64,000 nucleotides of DNA. Origin: Lactiplantibacillus pingfangensis. Lineage in GTDB: Bacteria > Bacillota > Bacilli > Lactobacillales > Lactobacillaceae. This document shows, in pieces, positions 61,535-64,000 of this stretch (its first letter is position 1; every line of letters begins with the position of its first letter). Where the stretch lies: the NCBI RefSeq assembly GCF_005404945.1, contig NZ_BJDG01000012.1, positions 30,548 to 94,547 on the forward strand, written 5' to 3'. The notes beneath the pieces are model-generated. The model saw only the letters and a list, made by a program, of their open reading frames with translations. It did no database searches and was not told the origin of the DNA. The position numbers were made by a program, and so were the translations under genes.

Positions 61535-62221
61535 ATGCCTGAACAACAGCCGACGCGTCTGTCACGCTTAAAAGCGCGGCAAGAATCGACCAGTCGTAAG
61601 CGATCGAAGTCTGGTGCACCAAAGACACCACAAGCACCGAAGTCGCCGAAAACACCTAAATCGTCGAATAAAAAGCGTCATCTCTCGTTATGGTTATTGG
61701 CTTTAATCGTGATTGCGCTTGGGGGCACAGCTATTTACTTTGTCAAAGCGTCTACGAACCAAGACTTAGTTGAAACAACCAGTTCCTCAAGCAGTAGCAG
61801 TTCGCGAAAAAGTTCATCGTCAAAAAAGAAGTCTTCTAAAAAGAAGACTAAAAATTCTAGCAGTTCGACCGACTCGACAACTTCGTCTAGCACAGCGGTA
61901 ACCACTGCTGACAGTGGGACAAACACCCCGGACAATAGTCAAAGTTCGAGTCACACGTCAACGGGGACAAGCGGTAATTCGAATCAAAGTACCTCAACTG
62001 CCGCTGCAAGCTCAACAACAACTAATAATAGCACCCAAAACAGTAGTTCCAGTACGGCGCAGAGTACGACATCGAGCAGCAGTAGTGCTGACACGAGTGG
62101 TAGCTCTAAGGACTTCAGTACCTTAGATGAAGCCACAAAATATGGACAGGCCCACTCTGGTGACTATACGATTAAAAATGGTGACACCAACGGGACTTAC
62201 TACACGGTCACGACGAAGTAG
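61535..62221 (+). CDS. Ser/Thr-rich single-pass membrane protein
   Basis: A 228-aa protein: a basic, Pro-rich cytoplasmic head (~1-48; KTPQAPKSPKTPK repeats), one helix (~50-70), then ~125 residues almost all Ser/Thr/Asn/Gln with a Lys patch, and a compact C-terminal tail (DFSTLDEATKYGQAHSGDYT). The head-helix-disordered-tail plan recalls cell-wall-spanning proteins. AAGGAAG precedes the ATG. No homologue recognised. Confidence 0.65.
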   Translation: MPEQQPTRLSRLKARQESTSRKRSKSGAPKTPQAPKSPKTPKSSNKKRHLSLWLLALIVIALGGTAIYFVKASTNQDLVETTSSSSSSSSRKSSSSKKKSSKKKTKNSSSSTDSTTSSSTAVTTADSGTNTPDNSQSSSHTSTGTSGNSNQSTSTAAASSTTTNNSTQNSSSSTAQSTTSSSSSADTSGSSKDFSTLDEATKYGQAHSGDYTIKNGDTNGTYYTVTTK

Positions 62222-62314
62222 TCACGATTGTGGTAGCACCGTCGTCAGGCTAGTTTAGTCTTAGTCGACAAACTCAGGATGATTGCCAAAAGTTTAAGAA
62301 TCGGAGTGGTGAGA

Positions 62315-62602
62315 ATGAATCACAATGTCGAAATTAAATATCCCGCAATTTTTCGTGATGAAGGGACGTACTGGGATGTTCGCTTTCCAGACGTGCCAGC
62401 CGCGCAGACCTTTGGCGCGAGTGTCCAAGTTGCTGCGGATAATGCGGCGAATGCGTTAGCCATTGCTTTATTTGAACAAGATCCACCACAAGCCTCAAAT
62501 CCGCAATATTGGCGGTTAGCCTCAACTGAGTTTGTGGTTTGGATTACGATGGCTGATGTTGAATTTGGCCCGGGTTCGGAGTCTCCTAAACCCATGAGTT
62601 AA
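62315..62602 (+). CDS. HicB-like protein (orphan)
   Basis: A 95-aa protein with the HicB fold: YPAIFRDEGTYWDVRFPDVPAAQTFG (~9-34) and VAADNAANALAIAL (~38). Antitoxin HicB usually sits next to hicA; no hicA-like ORF is nearby, and the DNA-binding C-terminus is absent. GGAGTGG precedes the ATG at 62315. Confidence 0.75.
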   Translation: MNHNVEIKYPAIFRDEGTYWDVRFPDVPAAQTFGASVQVAADNAANALAIALFEQDPPQASNPQYWRLASTEFVVWITMADVEFGPGSESPKPMS

Positions 62603-62610
62603 GTTGTTTC

Positions 62611-62641
62611 TAGAACGGTTTGCCACTGGGCAGGCCGTTCT
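62611..62641 (+). terminator. Terminator after hicB-like gene
   Basis: AGAACGG/CCGTTCT stem with TTTCGTT. Confidence 0.65.
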
Positions 62642-62668
62642 TTCGTTATAGAAAGGGTCGAAAATAAG

Positions 62669-63442
62669 ATGCAAGCACATCCGTTAGTTTTTGATACAAA
62701 AATTGCTAAAGACAAACCGGAAAATATTCGGCACCCACACAATGATTGTCCCTTCTGTGAACCGGCTGAACTGACCGATATTTTGGCCAAAGATGCTGAT
62801 CGGCTCTGGTTAATGAATAAATTTCCAACGTTACAGGCCACCTTACAAACCATTGTGATTGAAACCCGGGATCACTTGGGTGACATTGCCAGTTACTCGC
62901 AAGCACAGAACCGGGCCATTTTTTCATTTGCTTTGCAGCATTGGCAGGAGACGATTGCGAGTGGTCGCTATGAATCGGTGTTGCTGTATAAAAATTTTGG
63001 TCCCCACTCAGGTGGGAGTTTGCGGCACCCCCATATGCAAATCGTCGGCTTAAAAGATGTGGATGGTTATGCCAATATCACGTCAGCAAATTTAACCGGC
63101 TATCCGATTATCTCAACCGCTAACCTCAGTGTCACGGCATCTGATCAGCCCATTATGGGGTTTGTTGAGTTTAATGTGGCGACCTCATGGGACGAGACTG
63201 ATTGCTTAGCAGATGCCGTTCAAAAAGTGGTTCAATATACGCTTAATGATTATTTTAATGGTCGCTGTGATAGTTATAATTTGTTCTTCTATCCGTCAAA
63301 GGATCAGGTCGTTTGTAAAATTGAACCGCTATTTAACGTCTCACCGTATTACATCGGCTATCGGTTATCGCAGGTTGATACGCCGGAACGGATGCGCGAA
63401 ATAGCCGCCGCAGTTCGGCATCGCTTTGAGACTAAAGATTGA
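62669..63442 (+). CDS. DUF4931 / GalT-like HIT-superfamily protein
   Basis: A 257-aa protein related to galactose-1-phosphate uridylyltransferase. HNDCPFCEPAE (~25, zinc-type CPFC), MNKFPTLQ (~50), and HPHMQIVGL (~118, catalytic HxHxQ-type triad). It is shorter than GalT and fits DUF4931. Nucleotidyl transfer or hydrolysis is inferred. GAAAGGGTC precedes the ATG. Confidence 0.82.
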   Translation: MQAHPLVFDTKIAKDKPENIRHPHNDCPFCEPAELTDILAKDADRLWLMNKFPTLQATLQTIVIETRDHLGDIASYSQAQNRAIFSFALQHWQETIASGRYESVLLYKNFGPHSGGSLRHPHMQIVGLKDVDGYANITSANLTGYPIISTANLSVTASDQPIMGFVEFNVATSWDETDCLADAVQKVVQYTLNDYFNGRCDSYNLFFYPSKDQVVCKIEPLFNVSPYYIGYRLSQVDTPERMREIAAAVRHRFETKD

Positions 63443-63446
63443 AAAA

Positions 63447-63830
63447 TGAAATTTGAGCGTAAAACTCCCTGTGTTAATAGTTGGATTGCTGTTGTTTCCG
63501 GTTGGGATTGATCACATGCGGTCGCGGGACCGGGCCAAGCCAAGCACGTCTTGGCCCTCGCCCGAAACCCTTGCAAAAGTCGCAAGTGTCCCGGACCGTC
63601 CGTGGCGTAACGTCGGCAAAAACAGCCGATGCAACGCCACCATCACGACCGATGTGATCAGTCCCAACCTTCAGCTATTATGCTTTGCAGAGGCGGGTAG
63701 AACCATTGTTCTGTGTCGGTAAGCTTAGTTGGCATTTCTTGGCCACATGATCTTGTAGTATTGAATCGAAGTTGCAGAGTAGCGCGCTCAGTTGTTGGGA
63801 CTATCTCTCACTACGAGCCTAATTAGGGAG
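63447..63830 (+). repeat. Structured intergenic repeat, copy 3 (core 63500-63669)
   Basis: Closing stem GGTTGGGA, TGATCACAT and CGGTCG (63500-63524) with CGACCG, ATGTGATCA and TCCCAACC (63646-63669); left T pairs with right G at one position. Inner hairpins: GGGCCAAG/CTTGGCCC (perfect), CTTGC/GCAAG within CCCG/CCGG-type pairs, and GTGGCGT plus CGGC with GCCG plus ACGCCAC. A leader GAAAAATGAAATT precedes it at 63441-63453, and a diverged second module (TCTGTGTCGGTAAG, GAATCGAAGTTGCAGA) follows to ~63830. The rest of the 558-base gap holds two hairpins and no gene. Confidence 0.78.
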
Positions 63831-63882
63831 CGTCTGTTGCTGATGTAACCTTAGTTGCGATTTTTAGTTGAAAAGCGCAAAA

Positions 63883-63924
63883 AAATAAGTCTACCGTTAG
63901 CGTTTGCTAGCTGTAGACTTATTT
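63883..63924. terminator. Hairpin, probable terminator
   Basis: AAATAAGTCTAC/GTAGACTTATTT stem; A-rich on the left, so a minus-strand terminator is likely for a gene beyond the window. Confidence 0.6.
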
Positions 63925-63962
63925 GGCTCTTTGTCAACTGTTGTTGGTAATCAGCTATCATT

Positions 63963-63995
63963 AGCGCCCAGCCGCCCCGTGGCTGGGCGCTTTCT
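63963..63995 (+). terminator. GC-rich hairpin, probable terminator
   Basis: Perfect AGCGCCCAGC/GCTGGGCGCT stem followed by TTCTGT. Confidence 0.6.
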
Positions 63996-64000
63996 GTACA

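Noticed and set aside
63453..63722. 89-codon ORF on the plus strand
   Set aside because: Lies in repeat copy 3, no family match, structure explains the sequence.

Overview
The window looks like a chromosomal segment of a lactobacillus, most similar to the Lactiplantibacillus plantarum group. The evidence is the mevalonate cluster (mvaK1-mvaD-mvaK2-fni), the Firmicute block dinG-ypmB-aspB-dnaD-ponA-recU-ypsA-gpsB-rnpB-ypsC, a type B RNase P RNA, an lspA-rluD-pyrR-carAB locus, strong AGGAGG ribosome sites and moderate GC. The species is not certain.

Layout. 1-4.1 kb: isoprenoid genes on the minus strand, with fni cut by the window edge. 4.5-16.4 kb: the DNA/cell-wall housekeeping block. Compared with Bacillus, asnS, nth and ypoC are missing, and a ~450-nt structured repeat lies where nth/ypoC would be. 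16.4-32.4 kb: accessory and metabolic genes (hydrolase, nucleotidyltransferases, two drug exporters with regulators, phosphatase, nitroreductase, FAD oxidase, RNase H-like protein, fhs). 33.1-38.9 kb: lspA-rluD, then a PyrR attenuator, pyrR, and a CarA/CarB pair that has lost its catalytic residues. 39.1-49.7 kb: a phosphatase, two paralogous multi-pass glycosyltransferases and a GtrB-type glycosyltransferase, interrupted by a ~2.8-kb AT-rich island bounded by 35-bp direct repeats, with an integrase stub, a DUF3800 gene and gene debris. 49.8-51.6 kb: a CAT-like/GIY-YIG/DUF2087 operon. 51.7-56.6 kb: a MurNAc recycling operon (mupG-murQ-murP-murR-EIIA) under a promoter with a perfect cre match. 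56.7-63.4 kb: rqcH, marR, degV-GNAT, DUF975, a Ser/Thr-rich membrane protein, an orphan HicB-like protein and a DUF4931 protein. The last 560 bases hold a third copy of the structured repeat and two hairpins.

The two most promising unexplained items are these. (1) The pyrR-associated carbamoyl-phosphate synthetase pair is open over 1.2 kb of codons but lacks the glutaminase triad, both normal ATP-grasp active sites and the allosteric domain. It looks like a kept pseudoenzyme complex, possibly a sensor working with the second PyrR. (2) A family of intergenic repeats at 10.07, 17.56 and 63.50 kb folds into a closing stem plus three hairpins. Compensatory base changes between the copies point to a conserved RNA (or DNA) structure rather than a protein. 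A different 136-nt element with 19-bp perfect arms sits at 32.80 kb.
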